NCBI GenBank assembly: GCA_029335925.2
Contig: JARJMX020000108.1
Span: forward strand, 1 to 7,165
Reading direction: 5' to 3'
Length of the DNA stretch: 7,165 bases
From: Gammaproteobacteria bacterium
Lineage (GTDB): Bacteria; Pseudomonadota; Gammaproteobacteria; Halothiobacillales; Halothiobacillaceae
Part shown: piece after piece, positions 5,707 through 7,165 of the stretch
Layout of the letters: the number at the start of each line of letters is the position of its first letter
Numbering within the stretch: position 1 is the first letter of the stretch
Notes under the pieces: model-generated
Databases searched by the model: none
Told to the model about the DNA's origin: nothing
Seen by the model: the letters and a program-made list of their open reading frames with translations, nothing else
Position numbers and translations under genes: made by a program

Positions 5707-7165
5707 TGGAGCGCCCTCCCACCCTGTCTGGGGTGGAGACCTACCGCCGCCTACTCGGGTACGTGAGACCGTACTGGCCCATCTTTGGGCTTGCCATTCT
5801 CGGCATGATGGCCGCCTCCCTCACCGACGTGGCTTTTGCCGCACTGATGAAACCACTGCTCGATGGCAGCTTCGTTGCCAAGGACCTTGCCACCACGCAG
5901 TGGGTGCCACTGGCCCTTGTCGGGGTGTTCTTTGTCCGCGCCGTAGGTGAATTTGGCGCCAAGTATGGTATGACCTGGGTGGCGCGTAAGGTCGTCAGTA
6001 CCCTACGTCAGCAAGTGTTCAACAAGCTCCTGCGTTTGCCTACACGGTTCTTCGACCATGCTCAGTCCGGTGATCTACTCGCCCGACTGACTTACACCGT
6101 GGAGCAGGTGGCCACTGCCTCCACTGAGGCGCTGACGGTGTTGGTGCGGGATGGCTTGTCGGTCATCGGCCTGCTGGCATGGATGTTCTGGCTTAGCCCG
6201 CAGCTGACCCTGTTCATCCTCATCATAGCCCCCATCGTCGTTGCCCTTATCGCCTTGGTTAATCGGGGCTTTCGCCGTTACAGCCGACGCATCCAGTCTT
6301 CGGTTGGGGAACTTGCGCAGGTGGCGGATGAGGTGGTGGGAGGGTATCGCCTGGTGCGGGTTTATGGTGGCGAGTCCTACGAACAGGCCCGCTTTGCCGC
6401 AGCCAATGAACGCAATCGCCGCGCCTTCATGCGTATGGAGTTGCTGGATGCTTCTAGCACGCCTGTTGTGCAACTGCTGGTTGCGATTGCGATTGCCGCC
6501 ATCATTGCCTTTGCCACCAGCGGCGAGCGTTTGGCGCAGCTTACTGTGGGTACCTTCATTTCCTTTATCACGGCCCTGGCGATGTTGCTCTCACCCATCA
6601 AGCGTCTGACCAGTCTCAATGCTACCCTGCAAAAGGGTATTGCAGCAGGTGAGCAGCTATTTACCACTCTGGATGAGGTCGAGGAACGGGATGAAGGGCG
6701 CCGTGTCCTCGACAAGGTGCAAGGGCACGTGCGCTTCGAAGGGGTGCATTTTGCCTATGGCGAGAATCAGCCGGAGGTGTTGCATGGCATCGACCTTGAT
6801 GTCCCGGTGGGCTCCACGGTGGCCATCGTTGGCCAGTCCGGGAGCGGCAAGAGCACTCTGCTTAACCTTCTGCCGCGCTTCTATGAGCCTACTGCTGGGC
6901 GCATTCTGATCGACGGGGTTGATATCCGCGAACTGCCGCTGATCCACCTACGCGCTCAGCTGGCCTGGGTGGGGCAGGAGATCACCCTGTTTGACGACAC
7001 GGTGGCCAATAACATCGCCTACGGCAGCCTGCAAGGCGCGTCGATGGAAGCCATCCGCGCCGCCGCCGACCAGGCCCAGGCCACCGCCTTCATCGAGGAA
7101 CTGCCGGAAGGTTTTGCAACAAGGGTGGGTGAGCGCGGTGTGCTCCTCTCCGGCGGCCAGCGCCA
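5703..7165 (+). CDS. msbA: Lipid A export permease/ATP-binding protein MsbA (partial, C-terminus beyond window)
   Basis: Homodimeric ABC exporter that flips lipid A-core from the cytoplasmic to the periplasmic face of the inner membrane. The frame is open for 487 codons to the window end. Residues about 1-320 form the membrane domain with six hydrophobic segments (about 25-48, 66-84, 146-164, 168-187, 255-272, 281-300) and MsbA hallmarks such as LMKPLLDGSF (48-57) and TYTVEQVA (130-137). The nucleotide-binding domain follows: Walker A GQSGSGKST at 377-385, Q-loop Q425 (WVGQEITLF), DTVANNIAYG at 432-441, X-loop GERG at 476-479 and signature LSGGQ at 482-486. Walker B and the switch histidine lie beyond the window; the family is about 580 residues long. 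The start ATG overlaps the exbD stop (ATGA); a second ATG at 5706 is equally possible. In related genomes lpxK often follows exbB-exbD-msbA, which supports the lipid A role over a generic multidrug exporter. Confidence 0.95.
   Translation, partial: MMERPPTLSGVETYRRLLGYVRPYWPIFGLAILGMMAASLTDVAFAALMKPLLDGSFVAKDLATTQWVPLALVGVFFVRAVGEFGAKYGMTWVARKVVSTLRQQVFNKLLRLPTRFFDHAQSGDLLARLTYTVEQVATASTEALTVLVRDGLSVIGLLAWMFWLSPQLTLFILIIAPIVVALIALVNRGFRRYSRRIQSSVGELAQVADEVVGGYRLVRVYGGESYEQARFAAANERNRRAFMRMELLDASSTPVVQLLVAIAIAAIIAFATSGERLAQLTVGTFISFITALAMLLSPIKRLTSLNATLQKGIAAGEQLFTTLDEVEERDEGRRVLDKVQGHVRFEGVHFAYGENQPEVLHGIDLDVPVGSTVAIVGQSGSGKSTLLNLLPRFYEPTAGRILIDGVDIRELPLIHLRAQLAWVGQEITLFDDTVANNIAYGSLQGASMEAIRAAADQAQATAFIEELPEGFATRVGERGVLLSGGQR

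Overview
The window reads as chromosomal DNA from a GC-rich gammaproteobacterium. The DAHP synthase is of the E. coli AroG type, the iron transporter is of the FbpABC type, and an exbB-exbD pair sits directly upstream of msbA, an arrangement known from gammaproteobacterial lipid A gene clusters. I cannot name a genus from the sequence alone; this is an inference from gene families and order.

The left half (1-3351, minus strand) is a ferric iron ABC transporter operon read right to left. It holds the periplasmic iron-binding protein FbpA, the double-length inner-membrane permease FbpB, and the ATPase FbpC, which is cut by the window start after 222 residues. FbpA and FbpB overlap by 10 bases, and FbpB and FbpC are 25 bases apart, so this looks like one transcript. 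FbpA captures Fe(III) in the periplasm, FbpB forms the channel, and FbpC powers uptake with ATP.

The divergent intergenic region (3352-3554) carries a 21-base near-perfect inverted repeat resembling a Fur box next to a plausible fbpA promoter, and a possible extended -10 element facing right toward aroG.

The right half (3555-7165, plus strand) is a tightly packed series: a Phe-type DAHP synthase (first step of the shikimate pathway), an ExbB/TolQ-family proton-channel protein, an ExbD/TolR-family partner, and MsbA, the lipid A flippase, which is cut by the window end just after its LSGGQ signature. Gaps are 6 bases (aroG to exbB), 7 bases (exbB to exbD) and a 4-base ATGA overlap (exbD to msbA), which implies co-transcription and probable translational coupling.

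Every kilobase is accounted for by seven recognisable genes. I see no RNA gene, mobile element, CRISPR array or clear terminator, and no evidence of an undescribed system. The points most worth checking are the putative Fur box, the placement of aroG before exbB-exbD-msbA, and an 8-G tract inside exbD.
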